Positions 24,328 through 33,082 of a stretch of 39,820 nucleotides of DNA are shown piece by piece. Under the pieces are notes generated by a model. That model had not been told where the DNA came from. It saw only the letters and a list, made by a program, of their open reading frames with translations, and searched no databases. The DNA is taken from positions 1-39,820 of the forward strand of contig CALBCM010000007.1 of NCBI GenBank assembly GCA_937927235.1. The letters run 5' to 3'. Within the stretch, counting starts at the first letter, position 1. Each line of letters begins with the position of its first letter. This DNA comes from an uncultured Johnsonella sp. GTDB taxonomy: Bacteria > Bacillota > Clostridia > Lachnospirales > Lachnospiraceae. Position numbers and translations under genes: made by a program.

Positions 24328-24999
24328 ATGATAAAAGTACAGGGTATTAAAAAAAAATATATAAGAAAGACTGTCTTGGAGAACATAAGCTTTGAGATGG
24401 AGGAGGGAAGCTGTGTGGGAATTCTGGGAGGAAACGGAAGCGGAAAGACCACACTGCTTTCTATTTTAGCAGGAATTTTAAAGCCTGATGCGGGAGAATT
24501 TTACTACAAAGACAGGGATTTAATTAAGGATAAGGCTTTAAGGCGCTCCTTAGTTGGGCTTGTCCCTCAGACCAATCCCCTTATGGAGGAGCTTAGTGCC
24601 TGGGATAATTTGCTCCTATGGTATGACAAAGCCGTGCTCTTAAAGGCTTTAACAGATGGCGTTCCGGCAATGCTTGGAGTCAATGAGTTCTTAAAAATCA
24701 GGGTAAGCCGTATGAGCGTCGGTATGAAAAAAAGGCTTTCAATAGCCTGTGCAGTTGCCTCATCTCCAAGGATACTTTTAATGGACGAGCCTTCTGCGGC
24801 GTTGGATTTTGTCTGCAAGGAGAATATCCATAATTATATAAGCAGGTTTAAGGAATCGGGAGGGAGTGTAATACTCGTAACCCATGATGAAAGCGATATT
24901 GATTTATGCAACAGGCATTATATATTAAAAGGGGGAAGGCTTAATAATTATCTATATGACGGAGATATTCATAAGCTTACTGCAATGATCAGGCAATAA
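24328..24999 (+). CDS. ABC transporter ATPase (ABC-2 exporter)
   Basis: The 223-residue ATPase has Walker A GGNGSGKTTLLS, Q-loop LVPQTNPL, a degenerate signature (VSRMSVGMKKRLSIA in place of LSGG), Walker B LLMDEPSAALD and H-loop VTHDES. The MSVGM form of the signature is common in drug/antibiotic-type ABC-2 ATPases. ATG 24328 matches the usual start of the domain; an in-frame ATG at 24295, preceded by GCAGGTGA, could add 11 residues and cannot be excluded. It should energise the two permeases that follow. The substrate is not visible. Confidence 0.87.
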   Translation: MIKVQGIKKKYIRKTVLENISFEMEEGSCVGILGGNGSGKTTLLSILAGILKPDAGEFYYKDRDLIKDKALRRSLVGLVPQTNPLMEELSAWDNLLLWYDKAVLLKALTDGVPAMLGVNEFLKIRVSRMSVGMKKRLSIACAVASSPRILLMDEPSAALDFVCKENIHNYISRFKESGGSVILVTHDESDIDLCNRHYILKGGRLNNYLYDGDIHKLTAMIRQ

Positions 25000-25022
25000 T
25001 ATAAATACCGGGAGTGACACTT

Positions 25023-26264
25023 ATGGATAAATTTAAAATTTATACTTCAATGCAGCTGAAAAGAGCTGTGAAGCTTTTTCCGGCAGCGGTATTTTCAAGT
25101 CTGCTGATATTTATAAGTCTTGCTCTGACAGCATTGATGCTGTTTAGAGCTGACAGCTCCGATGAGGGCAAAAAAAAGGTTGATATAGCCATTGTAGGAA
25201 ACACGGAGGATTCTTATCTTGGCTTTGGCATAGGCATGTTAAATAATGTAGATACCGCAAAAATCAGTGTTAATTTCAGCTATATGACTGAAGCTGAAGC
25301 GAAGGCTAAGCTTGCGGGAGGATATATAGCAGGCTATATGATTATAGATGAGGAATTTATAGAGGCACTTGGCAGGGGTGAAAACATACCCTTGACTTAT
25401 GTGAGCCGGACAAGCTCAGGAGGCTTTATTGAAGTGCTTGTAAGAGATGCCGCCGATATTATATCCTCAGTTATCATAAATTCCGAAAGGGCAATTTATG
25501 CAATGCAGGCCTATATGAATGAAAACGGGAAGCGAGCGGAGATTGATGCCTGGACTCAAAGGATTAATATGAGCTTTTTATCGCTGGTACTTTCAAGAAA
25601 AAATGCCTATGAAATCAAAATTGTCGACGGCTTTAGAGGAGCAAAATTTCTTGAATATTATGCTTCAGGGCTTATGATTTTTTTTACCTTTTTGCTCGGT
25701 ATCGGCTCAGGGCTTTTTCTGATAAAAAGAGATATGGCTGTTTACAGGCTTTTATACACAAGAGGGCATAACGAAGCTTCTCAGGTGTGCGGGGAATACC
25801 TGGTATTTTCCCTGCTGCTGGCAGCCTCTGTACTCACAATTATCCTAGCTGTAAGTGCTGGAGCAGCCTTTGCTAATATTGATATAAGCGGCGGCAACGA
25901 TAATTTCAGATTGAGCATTATGGGATTTTTTCTTAAGCTTATGCCAGTAATTTTTATGCTTGCAGCTATTATCTTTTTTATATATGAGTCGGGGAGAAAT
26001 ATAATAAACTCGGTTATGGCAGTTTTTATCACTGCACTTTCTCTTTCCTACATATCCGGCTGTCTATATCCGGCAGATTTTTTTCCTGAAATAATGCAGG
26101 AAATCTCAGCCCTGCTCCCTTTAGGAGCGGGACTGAGATACCTGCTGGTTGCTTTTACAGGTGAGGACGGTACTAAATACCTGTTGATAATTATTAGCTA
26201 TACAGTAATTTTTTTAATACTTTCTTTCGGATTCAGAAAAAGAAATATAAAAAAGACTGAATAG
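25023..26264 (+). CDS. ABC-2 type transporter permease
   Basis: This 413-residue protein has an N-terminal helix (about 14-40), an extracytoplasmic domain to about 210, and five helices to the end, the ABC-2/YhgE-like exporter layout. ATG 25023 is used because GGGAG lies 9 nt upstream; a GTG three codons earlier is less likely. It is the first of two permeases and likely forms a heterodimer with the next one, using the ATPase upstream. The function is probably export of a peptide, lipid or drug. Confidence 0.82.
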   Translation: MDKFKIYTSMQLKRAVKLFPAAVFSSLLIFISLALTALMLFRADSSDEGKKKVDIAIVGNTEDSYLGFGIGMLNNVDTAKISVNFSYMTEAEAKAKLAGGYIAGYMIIDEEFIEALGRGENIPLTYVSRTSSGGFIEVLVRDAADIISSVIINSERAIYAMQAYMNENGKRAEIDAWTQRINMSFLSLVLSRKNAYEIKIVDGFRGAKFLEYYASGLMIFFTFLLGIGSGLFLIKRDMAVYRLLYTRGHNEASQVCGEYLVFSLLLAASVLTIILAVSAGAAFANIDISGGNDNFRLSIMGFFLKLMPVIFMLAAIIFFIYESGRNIINSVMAVFITALSLSYISGCLYPADFFPEIMQEISALLPLGAGLRYLLVAFTGEDGTKYLLIIISYTVIFLILSFGFRKRNIKKTE

Positions 26265-26295
26265 GTTATGATATTAAAAAGAGGTCGGGGCACTG

Positions 26296-27462
26296 ATGAA
26301 AAAAAATTTATTTGATAAGATATTTACCTGGTACATACTTCTGACTAAACGCCTGTTTAAGAAAAAAAGCTTTGTTTTAGTGCTTTTACTGCTTCCCTGC
26401 TTGAGTGCCGGGCTTTTACTGGTGTCTACACAGGAAAGCGGAGTTTTAACTGTAGCACTTGTAGCTGAAAAAAAAGAGGCAGCGGATAAAGTCGGTGAGG
26501 ACACAAGCTCTAAGCAGTTGATAAAGCGGATTAGGGCGGAAAAAAGCATAATACGCTTTGTAGAAGCTGATTCAGAGGAAGAAGCCGATAGATTAATACT
26601 TTCGCATCAGGCTGATGCAGCCTGGATATTTCCTGAGTCACTTGAAAAAGCGGCGGCTTCCTATTTAAGCGGCTCAAAGCCTATAGTAAAGGTAGTGCAA
26701 AAGGACGAGGGAGTGCTTTACGCCTTATCGAGAGAGATAATATATAAAAATATCTTTCCTTATATCTCTTATGCTGTTTATAAGAGCTACATGTATAATA
26801 TATATCAGAAAAAAATTCCTGAAGCCGAATTTGACAGCAAAATCAATGCAGCCTATAACAGTATAGAAATAAGTGATAATCTGGTAAGATTTGCTTATAT
26901 TGACTCGGAAGAAAACCTCCCGGCTTCTAATTATCTCTTATCACCCTTAAGAGGACTTATGGCTGTATGGCTTGTGCTCTGCGGCTTTGCCGCAGCTATG
27001 TATTATAAAAGTGATGAGGAAGCAAAGCTTTTTATCTGGATTGAGCCTGAAAGAAGATTCTTCCTGGCACTTGCCTATATCCTCTGCGTTTTATTTATTG
27101 CAGGGATTACGGTATTGTCAGCACTTGCGATTTCGGGAAGCTTTATAAGCTTTCGTGCTGAGCTTGTAAATATGCTCTTGCTTATACTTGCGGCTTCAGG
27201 TTTTTGCAATTTATTGAGGCTGTTATGCAAAAACATGTATTTAATTGCCGTATTTATGCCGGTATCTCTCATATCAATGATAGTATTAAGCCCTATATTT
27301 GCAGATGCAGGGCTTAGAAAGCTCCAGCTGCTGAATCCGGTATTTTACTATTTGAATTTATTTTATAGTAAAGGCTACCGATTTGGATTTATAATATATA
27401 TAATATTATTATATGTTTTAGGCTTGGCAGCTGACAGGCTGCTTGCCGGTATGCAGAGATAA
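26296..27462 (+). CDS. ABC-2 type transporter permease
   Basis: This 388-residue partner permease has a signal-anchor helix (about 24-44), an extracytoplasmic domain to about 210, and five or six helices in the C-terminal half. The sequence differs from the preceding permease but the layout is the same. ATG 26296 follows GAGGTCGGGG. The sirtuin gene begins 26 bp after its stop, so the exporter operon may extend into it. Confidence 0.8.
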   Translation: MKKNLFDKIFTWYILLTKRLFKKKSFVLVLLLLPCLSAGLLLVSTQESGVLTVALVAEKKEAADKVGEDTSSKQLIKRIRAEKSIIRFVEADSEEEADRLILSHQADAAWIFPESLEKAAASYLSGSKPIVKVVQKDEGVLYALSREIIYKNIFPYISYAVYKSYMYNIYQKKIPEAEFDSKINAAYNSIEISDNLVRFAYIDSEENLPASNYLLSPLRGLMAVWLVLCGFAAAMYYKSDEEAKLFIWIEPERRFFLALAYILCVLFIAGITVLSALAISGSFISFRAELVNMLLLILAASGFCNLLRLLCKNMYLIAVFMPVSLISMIVLSPIFADAGLRKLQLLNPVFYYLNLFYSKGYRFGFIIYIILLYVLGLAADRLLAGMQR

Positions 27463-27488
27463 ATTAAATAAAAAGGAGGATTTGATTT

Positions 27489-28214
27489 ATGGAGGAGGAA
27501 AAAATTAGGGAATTAAGAGAATGTATAGCCGACAGTGATAACATAGTGTTTTTCGGAGGGGCAGGAGTATCTACTGAGAGCGGAATTCCGGACTTTAGAA
27601 GCCAGGACGGACTTTATTCAATGAAGTATAAATACCCTCCGGAGCATATTTTGAGCCACAGCTTTTTCCAAACTGAGCGTGAGGAGTTTTATCGCTTTTA
27701 CCGGGATAAGATAATTCATACCGAAGCAAAGCCTAATAAGGCACATATTGCACTGGCGAAGCTTGAGGAGGAGGGAAAGCTCAGGGCAGTCATTACTCAA
27801 AATATAGACGGTCTTCATCAGGCTGCCGGAAGCAAAAAGGTGCTGGAGTTGCATGGCAGTATACAAAGAAATTATTGTATGAAGTGCAGGAAGGCTTATA
27901 CTCTCGATAAAATAATTAATTCTGCCGGAGTGCCTAAATGTGATGAATGTTCAGGGGATATAAAGCCTGATGTGGTATTGTACGAGGAGAGTCTCAACAA
28001 TAGTATTTTAAATGAATCAATACATTTTATAAAAAATGCAAAGATGCTCATAATAGGAGGAACTTCGCTTGCAGTTTATCCTGCAGCGGGACTTATTAAT
28101 TATTTTACAGGGAAAAAGCTTGTGCTGATAAATAAAACTCAGACCCCTATGGACAGTGCAGCCGATATGGTGCTGCATGGAAGCATTGGAGAAATATTAG
28201 AGAAAGCAGTTTAA
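27489..28214 (+). CDS. cobB: NAD-dependent protein deacylase, Sir2 family
   Basis: The 241-residue sirtuin has the NAD-binding GAGVSTESGIPDFRS motif (25-38), TQNIDGLHQ (103-111), the catalytic His122 in ELHGS, four zinc Cys (130, 133, 151, 154) and GTSLAVYPA. It would remove acetyl or other acyl groups from lysines using NAD+. The length and motifs are complete, and no key residue is missing. ATG 27489 has AAAGGAGG upstream. It ends 6 bp before an inverted-repeat element. Confidence 0.95.
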   Translation: MEEEKIRELRECIADSDNIVFFGGAGVSTESGIPDFRSQDGLYSMKYKYPPEHILSHSFFQTEREEFYRFYRDKIIHTEAKPNKAHIALAKLEEEGKLRAVITQNIDGLHQAAGSKKVLELHGSIQRNYCMKCRKAYTLDKIINSAGVPKCDECSGDIKPDVVLYEESLNNSILNESIHFIKNAKMLIIGGTSLAVYPAAGLINYFTGKKLVLINKTQTPMDSAADMVLHGSIGEILEKAV

Positions 28215-28220
28215 TAAAAA

Positions 28221-28323
28221 GGAGCTGTCGCACTAATGATGATATGCTCCCTTCCAGGTAGGCAAGAGAAAATAATAAAAATCACTTACTGCTTAGAAGG
28301 GAGTATATTCTATTGCGACAGCC
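28221..28323. repeat. Inverted-repeat element A (about 100 bp, MITE-like)
   Basis: The ends GCTGTCGCA (28224-28232) and TGCGACAGC (28314-28322) are perfect inverted copies; inside, ATATGCTCCCTTC (28242-28254) pairs with GAAGGGAGTATAT (28296-28308) with one G-U. The whole can fold as one long hairpin with an internal loop. The end sequence resembles element B (29867-29966). It lies between convergent genes and could also act as a terminator, but it has no U tract. Confidence 0.55.
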
Positions 28324-28335
28324 ACTTTACGCTGT

Positions 28336-29013
28336 TTACGGCTGTGAGGCTTTAACTATTTTATAGGCATAAATTTGAGCTGGGTCACTCAAGGTCATAC
28401 TGCCGGAGTAGTATACTATGACTGTGTTCCTTTTTTTAATGGAAGCCAGACTTATCCTTTCTCCCTGTTCATTCTCTACAACCGTACTGCTGTCTATATT
28501 TGCAATAAGCTTGCTTTTATCCTCAAGAGAGAGCTTTATGCTGGTAGACTTGTTATTTAAAGGACTTTTTACCGTAGCCTTGATAGCTGATGTCCCCTTT
28601 GGCAGAACTACCACTTCTTTAGCTTCATAGCAGGCAGGATATATTGCCGGCATCTCAAGAGGGGAGGTCACAACCATTTCTCTGCCTTTATATTCATCGG
28701 TAATCTTATCTATCTTAGTTCCATCCGCCAATTTTAATTTTGCATTTTTAGTGGTGACATAGGATATTGTTTCTCCCTCTTTGACTGTGATAACTCCTTC
28801 GCTGTCAACAGAGTCAATTACCATGCCTGTAGTCTGTGTATAATTGCGCTTTTCAGTACCTGCACCTGCGTAGCTTAAATTAGCAGTCTTGTATGAGGTC
28901 TGTTTTTTGGCAACTGCCGCAGAAGCGTTAAGGATGCTGCTGTTATATGCAGCGGATGTAATTCCGGATATTATGCCAAATGCACAAAATCCAAGTAAAA
29001 AATTTCTTTTCAT
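28336..29013 (-). CDS. Secreted hypothetical protein with an internal duplicated module
   Basis: I do not recognise a named family with confidence. The 225-residue protein has a signal peptide (cleavage near ASA-AV). The rest is beta-rich with two copies of a module of about 50 residues. The first runs about 95-140 (LKLADGTKID, PLEMPAIYPACYEAKEVVV) and the second about 175-222 (VVENEQGERISL, SMTLSDPAQIYAYKIV). The repeated pattern V-x-x-x-x-G-x-x-I, then a V-x-V-Y-Y-S/M-x-x-S-x-P-A-x-x-x-A end, occurs in some clostridial exported proteins. ATG (29011-29013) has AAAGGAG upstream. It seems monocistronic. Confidence 0.7.
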   Translation of the reverse strand: MKRNFLLGFCAFGIISGITSAAYNSSILNASAAVAKKQTSYKTANLSYAGAGTEKRNYTQTTGMVIDSVDSEGVITVKEGETISYVTTKNAKLKLADGTKIDKITDEYKGREMVVTSPLEMPAIYPACYEAKEVVVLPKGTSAIKATVKSPLNNKSTSIKLSLEDKSKLIANIDSSTVVENEQGERISLASIKKRNTVIVYYSGSMTLSDPAQIYAYKIVKASQP

Positions 29014-29145
29014 AAAATTTATCTCCTTTTATTGTGTATTTTCCCAGTATTCCCAGTATTACGTTAATCGCTGCCGCATTTATATTTTTAACCGCCACTA
29101 TTCTAACATACTTATATAATTGCTGCAAGGCAGGCATTTAGCTAA

Positions 29146-29186
29146 AAAGCCGGCGAAGCCTTTATTTTAAAGGCTTCGCCGGCTTT
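29146..29186 (-). terminator. Strong bidirectional-type hairpin
   Basis: A 19-bp perfect stem (29146-29164 with 29168-29186) and a loop TTT form one of the strongest hairpins in the window. On the reverse strand it is followed by TTTTT, so it probably stops transcription coming from the ogt side. The stretch 29014-29145 also holds CCCAGTATTC repeated in tandem (about 29042-29060) but no gene. Confidence 0.7.
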
Positions 29187-29310
29187 ATTAAGCTTTACTT
29201 ACAATCTTATTTAATCTTCCTTTCTGCTTTAATTTTTTATACTATTTCAGATACTGCAGTTTATAAAGAGAGTATCTTTATTTAAAGAATCTATTAAATA
29301 CTCTGAAAAT

Positions 29311-29344
29311 AAAAATATCCTACCCGTATGGGCAGGATATTTTT
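29311..29344 (-). terminator. Terminator of ogt
   Basis: AAAAATATCCTACCC (29311-29325) and GGGCAGGATATTTTT (29330-29344) pair except for one mismatch, loop GTAT, and read TTTTT on both strands. It starts right at the stop codon of ogt on the reverse strand. Confidence 0.8.
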
Positions 29345-29810
29345 ATAAATTATTTTTTTCCAGCTTCAGCAGCTCTGCTTTAAGCTCAAGTCCCCAGCCA
29401 TAGCCTACCAAGCTTCCGTTGCTGCCTATGACTCTGTGGCAGGGGATAATGAGGCTGATTGGATTTTTATTATTCGCCATACCTACTGCCCGGCATGCCT
29501 TGGGATTTCCTATCAGTTTGGCTATTTCACCATAGCTTCTGGTTTCACCGTAGGGAATCAGGGTAAGTGCCTTCCAGACCTTTTGCTGAAAAACGCTGCC
29601 TTCAGGTGCAAGCAAGAGGTCGAATTCCCTTCTGCTGCCTTCCAGATATTCAAGGACTTGTTTTTTAGCTTCATTAAGCAGAGGCAGGGCGGAAGCTTTT
29701 GATATATCAGGCTGCTTGGGCTTATCAGTAAGTGAAAGTGCTTTAATGCCTGTTTCATCGGCATCTATTGTGATTATACCTATTTTAGAGTTAAAACTGA
29801 TTGCTGCCAT
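29343..29810 (-). CDS. ogt: Methylated-DNA-[protein]-cysteine S-methyltransferase
   Basis: The 155-residue protein carries the active-site motif IIPCHRVIGSNG with the acceptor Cys124, the helix-turn-helix region SYGEIAKLIGNPKACRAVGMANNKNP, and a GYGWGLELKAELLKLE end. It repairs O6-alkylguanine in a suicide reaction. The length is normal for single-domain Ogt. The ATG at 29810 has AGGAGG upstream on the reverse strand. The gene is followed by its own terminator, and an inverted-repeat element lies upstream of it. Confidence 0.93.
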   Translation of the reverse strand: MAAISFNSKIGIITIDADETGIKALSLTDKPKQPDISKASALPLLNEAKKQVLEYLEGSRREFDLLLAPEGSVFQQKVWKALTLIPYGETRSYGEIAKLIGNPKACRAVGMANNKNPISLIIPCHRVIGSNGSLVGYGWGLELKAELLKLEKNNL

Positions 29811-29866
29811 TATAAATCCTCCTGAAGTTTATATTTCACTTAATTATATCAGAAAAATTATAAAAA

Positions 29867-29966
29867 GGGGATGTTGCAAAATAGTAGAATCATATAATAT
29901 ATAGTATAGAAACCAAGAAATATTCAACTATATATTGTAGTAACACTGAATTTTGCAACACTCCCC
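29867..29966. repeat. Inverted-repeat element B (100 bp, MITE-like)
   Basis: The ends are GGGGATGTTGCAAAAT and the inverted GGGGAGTGTTGCAAAAT, differing by one extra base. Inside, AATATATAG pairs with CTATATATT, so the whole 100 bp can fold into one hairpin. No coding capacity. The end sequence shares GG-R-G-N-TGT-Y-GCA with element A. I see no clear target duplication. Confidence 0.6.
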
Positions 29967-30016
29967 TGAATTAAATGGAGCTTATATAACTAGTAGATCG
30001 CAAGCATTAGTTTTAT

Positions 30017-30589
30017 TTATAATTTTGACATAGCGTCGATTACGGCAGAAGCATCTACAGGAAACAATGCGGCTATACTTCCGTCCTCTGTAGTTAGAGA
30101 AATACCCTCTGAGCCGTCATCAGCTGTAATTTTTTCGACCTTAAGTGTAACCTGTGCTCCGGTTTCGGAGTCGGTAATTGTCAGAGTATCATCTCCGTTG
30201 TCTACAATAGGACCTACAAACCCTGTAGGGTCTTCACCCTCTTTAGTAACAACAAAGATTCCTGCACTTACATCATCGGTAGTTGCCCAGTACAGCTCAC
30301 TGCCGTCATCTCCTGCACCGGCGTAGCCTATAGTAAGGACCTTTTTTAAATCATCAAGAGTAACCTCTTCAGAGGCTGCTTCCTTTTTATTGTCAGCTTT
30401 TGCTTCTTTGCTGTCCTTCATATCAGAGTTTTCTTTTTTGTCTTCCTTTTTGTCTTCCTTTGCAGCTTCTGCTTTAGTTGTTTCTGCTTTAGTTGTTTCT
30501 TTAGAAGTGTTTGAACCGCCACCTCCGCAGGCACTTAAAAGTACCCCTAATGTCAATGACATTAAAATTGCCTTTACTGGTTTTTTCAT
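30017..30589 (-). CDS. Hypothetical lipoprotein
   Basis: The 190-residue protein has lipobox LLSAC (Cys21). A low-complexity linker follows to about residue 75 with two tandem ETTKA units and Lys/Glu/Asp repeats. A small mature domain of about 110 residues contains LTIGYAGAGDDGSELYWATTDD and VGPIVDNGDDTLTITD. The acidic domain looks like a beta-sandwich, but I do not recognise the family. ATG ends at 30589, with GGAGG upstream on the reverse strand. It is divergent from the two-component genes and may be under their control, which is inference. Confidence 0.75.
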   Translation of the reverse strand: MKKPVKAILMSLTLGVLLSACGGGGSNTSKETTKAETTKAEAAKEDKKEDKKENSDMKDSKEAKADNKKEAASEEVTLDDLKKVLTIGYAGAGDDGSELYWATTDDVSAGIFVVTKEGEDPTGFVGPIVDNGDDTLTITDSETGAQVTLKVEKITADDGSEGISLTTEDGSIAALFPVDASAVIDAMSKL

Positions 30590-30996
30590 AAAATAAATTC
30601 CTCCGTTATATATTTATATATGTATACTCTGATAAAAATAATTTGGGTTGTGTTTACTTTTATCAGAAGCATATTACTATGAATTAACCACTTATCTCTT
30701 ATAAATTAATTTTGTAATATTATATATTAACACTGAGACTACATGGTTTATCTAAAAGTATTTATGTATATATGCTGTCTTAACGCGGTAATATTACTAC
30801 TGTTTTATATATTTTTCAATATATATGTGCTTAACGGTAATTTTTTATGCTGAATGGTATAATATGAGTTTTAGAACTGTGATATAATTATACGGGAGAG
30901 TCTTATATACGGTAAAATTAATGTACAAAGGAGATTTAAAGCTTTTAGTACTGTAGATTTTAATTTATTTATGGTATTAACTGTTTATAAAGTAAA
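30590..30996. promoter_or_regulatory. 400-bp divergent regulatory region with repeats
   Basis: No gene is visible. An inverted repeat TCTGATAAAA (30628-30637) and TTTTATCAGA (30658-30667) lies upstream of the lipoprotein gene. Two direct repeats, CTTAACGCGGTAAT (30779-30792) and CTTAACGGTAAT (30830-30841), are spaced 51 bp apart; the reverse of the second, ACCGTTAAG, fits the LytTR consensus. TATAAT at 30883-30888 could be a -10 for the regulator, with no good -35. A short ORF of nine codons (30971-31000) overlaps the start of the regulator gene by ATGA and may couple translation. Confidence 0.5.
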
Positions 30997-31713
30997 ATGA
31001 AGCTGGCAATATGTGAAGATGACGGTAAGGATTTAATTGCTTTTAGGTACTTAGTAGATGAGTATGCAAGGCTTTATAAAAAAAATATAGTGATAAGTGA
31101 GTTTTCTTCAGGAACACAGTTGCTTGAAAGCTATAAAAAAGGTATTTTTGATGTGGTATTTTTGGATATTTATATGGGTGAAATTAGTGGAATATCGACA
31201 GCCAAGGCAATACGCAGGCTAGATGAAGATGTGAAAATTATTTTTACTACTTCTTCAACTGAGCATTTTAGTGACGGCTTTGATGTGGAAGCAATTCATT
31301 ATTTAATTAAACCCTTGGATAAGAATAAGATTTTCAAGGCGATGCACAGACTTAGGGATATTTTTTTAAAGGATGAAGTCTATTTAGTATTTTTTATGGG
31401 AAATCAAGAGCTTAAAATTCCTCAAAGCAGTATAGTTTATATTGAAACGGTAAGGAATGGGATAACTGTACACTGCAAGAAAAATGAATTTAAAGTACGA
31501 TGTTCTCTTGCTTCGGCAATAAAGCAGTTAAAGCCGAACTTTTTACAATGCCATCGTTATTTTGTGATAAATCTTGATGAGGTTGCTGGACTTGAAACGG
31601 AGTGTTTTATAATGTCGGACCAAACCGAAATAGCAATAAGGCGCAGCGGGCGTAAGGAATTAAAGAACTTATATCGACGATATTTAATAAATAATTTACG
31701 GAGCAGGATTTAA
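30997..31713 (+). CDS. LytTR-family response regulator
   Basis: The 238-residue regulator has a receiver domain with acidic pair Glu7-Asp8-Asp9, phospho-acceptor Asp57 (FLDIYM) and Lys105 in YLIKPL. A C-terminal LytTR DNA-binding domain from about 130 contains IVYIETVRNGITVHC and FLQCHRYFVINLDEV. It is of the AgrA/VirR type and would bind direct repeats of about 9 bp. The ATG at 30997 has no strong ribosome-binding site, but a nine-codon ORF overlaps it. The gene overlaps the start of the kinase gene (TAATG). Confidence 0.9.
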   Translation: MKLAICEDDGKDLIAFRYLVDEYARLYKKNIVISEFSSGTQLLESYKKGIFDVVFLDIYMGEISGISTAKAIRRLDEDVKIIFTTSSTEHFSDGFDVEAIHYLIKPLDKNKIFKAMHRLRDIFLKDEVYLVFFMGNQELKIPQSSIVYIETVRNGITVHCKKNEFKVRCSLASAIKQLKPNFLQCHRYFVINLDEVAGLETECFIMSDQTEIAIRRSGRKELKNLYRRYLINNLRSRI

Positions 31714-33047
31714 TGTATATATTTCAGATTAATTATTTTTTTCATATAGTTTTAACAATTTTACCCTTTGCGATATTAAGGTATTATCCTTTTAAGCTCC
31801 GTATTAAAAAGAGGTATTTTTGGAGTTTGTATTCAGCTCTGATAGGTATTGAGGGAGTTATTGTAATTATTTCTTCGATGAATAAAGTTGCAATCTTAGC
31901 TCAGTACAATTCCGGTCAAATAAGAATACTGTTTTATACCCTGTATTTTATAATTTCCTGTATTTTTATAGAAGAAAATATAATTAAACATGTATTTATA
32001 TGGCTGTTGCTGGCAATATTTACAGCAGCCTTGTTTGCTTTTTCTTTTTTTATAGAAAGCCTGTCAAAGGTTAGCTATAAGTATTTTATAAGCAATATAG
32101 TGCTTTTAATACTTTGGCCCTCTATACATATATTGGGCATAAGGTTTATTAGGAATATTATAATGCCCTTATTGCAGGAAGCCAGTATTAAAGTCTGTAT
32201 ATTATTTGATTTTCTACTTGTATTATTAATTATTATTTCACTTATTGCAACCAGATTTTTTCCTCTTAATGAGATGTCACTGTTTTCTGTATTTTTTATA
32301 AGATTTATAGTTATGCTTGGAGGTATGATATGCTGCATTATTTTTCGTATTTTAATTTATGAGCAAAAGCTCCGGAGAGAGCTTGAAGTAGAGCAGGAAA
32401 GGCAGGAAAAGCTTCTTGCTCTATCTAAAGAGCAGTTTCAGGCTTTATCAGAAAAAATAGAAATCGCCAGATTAAATAAACATGACCTTAAGCATCATTT
32501 CGCAGCCATAGAAAATTATATTAAATTAAAGGATTATGAAGCTTTATATGAATATGTTTCTAAAAGCAAAGAAGTCAGCAACACTTATGAAATTCTAAAT
32601 TTCTGTAAAAATCATACTTTTAATATCATACTTTCTTATTATAATAATAAAGCCTTAAATTCAGGCATTTACATTAGGATAGAGGCGAGAATTAATACAG
32701 AGGTTAAAATGCCAGATACAGATTTATGGGTACTTTTAGGCAATCTTTTGGAAAATGCATTTGAAGGGAGTCTGCGTCTTAGTCCTGAAAAAAGGAGCAT
32801 AAGTGTAAAGATAGAATATAAGGCAAATTCTATTATAATTATAGTGGATAATAATTGTGATGAAAGCACTATAAAATATAAAGGGGGTAAATTCTTTTCA
32901 TCTAAAAAGAATGATACCGGCGGAAGCGGTATAGAGAGTGTGAGGTTACTTGCAAATCGATATGACGGTACCGCAATATTTGAAGTTAAAAACGGAAAAT
33001 TTTTAGCTTCAATCTGTATAAGCAATGTTTATATAAGCCCCGCCTGA
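31713..33047 (+). CDS. GHKL-type sensor histidine kinase (AgrC-like)
   Basis: The 444-residue kinase has six or seven membrane helices to about residue 215, a coiled-coil linker, the phosphorylation helix KHDLKHHF (His257, His261 or His262) and a GHKL ATPase domain with LLENAFEG (N box) and GGSGIESV (G box). This architecture is that of peptide-sensing kinases such as AgrC, but no agrB or agrD lies nearby. It is cotranscribed with the regulator and overlaps it by 1 nt. A hairpin terminator follows at once. Confidence 0.9.
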   Translation: MYIFQINYFFHIVLTILPFAILRYYPFKLRIKKRYFWSLYSALIGIEGVIVIISSMNKVAILAQYNSGQIRILFYTLYFIISCIFIEENIIKHVFIWLLLAIFTAALFAFSFFIESLSKVSYKYFISNIVLLILWPSIHILGIRFIRNIIMPLLQEASIKVCILFDFLLVLLIIISLIATRFFPLNEMSLFSVFFIRFIVMLGGMICCIIFRILIYEQKLRRELEVEQERQEKLLALSKEQFQALSEKIEIARLNKHDLKHHFAAIENYIKLKDYEALYEYVSKSKEVSNTYEILNFCKNHTFNIILSYYNNKALNSGIYIRIEARINTEVKMPDTDLWVLLGNLLENAFEGSLRLSPEKRSISVKIEYKANSIIIIVDNNCDESTIKYKGGKFFSSKKNDTGGSGIESVRLLANRYDGTAIFEVKNGKFLASICISNVYISPA

Positions 33048-33069
33048 AGCTTTAAGCTTTTCAGCGGGG
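33038..33069. terminator. Convergent hairpin after the kinase gene
   Basis: CCCCGC at 33038-33043 pairs with the CGGGG end, and CTGAAGC pairs with GCTTTTCAG with mismatches, around a TTTAA loop. It overlaps the kinase stop codon and sits 14 bp from the convergent lyase gene, so it may serve both. Confidence 0.6.
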
Positions 33070-33082
33070 AAAGGTGTTAATT

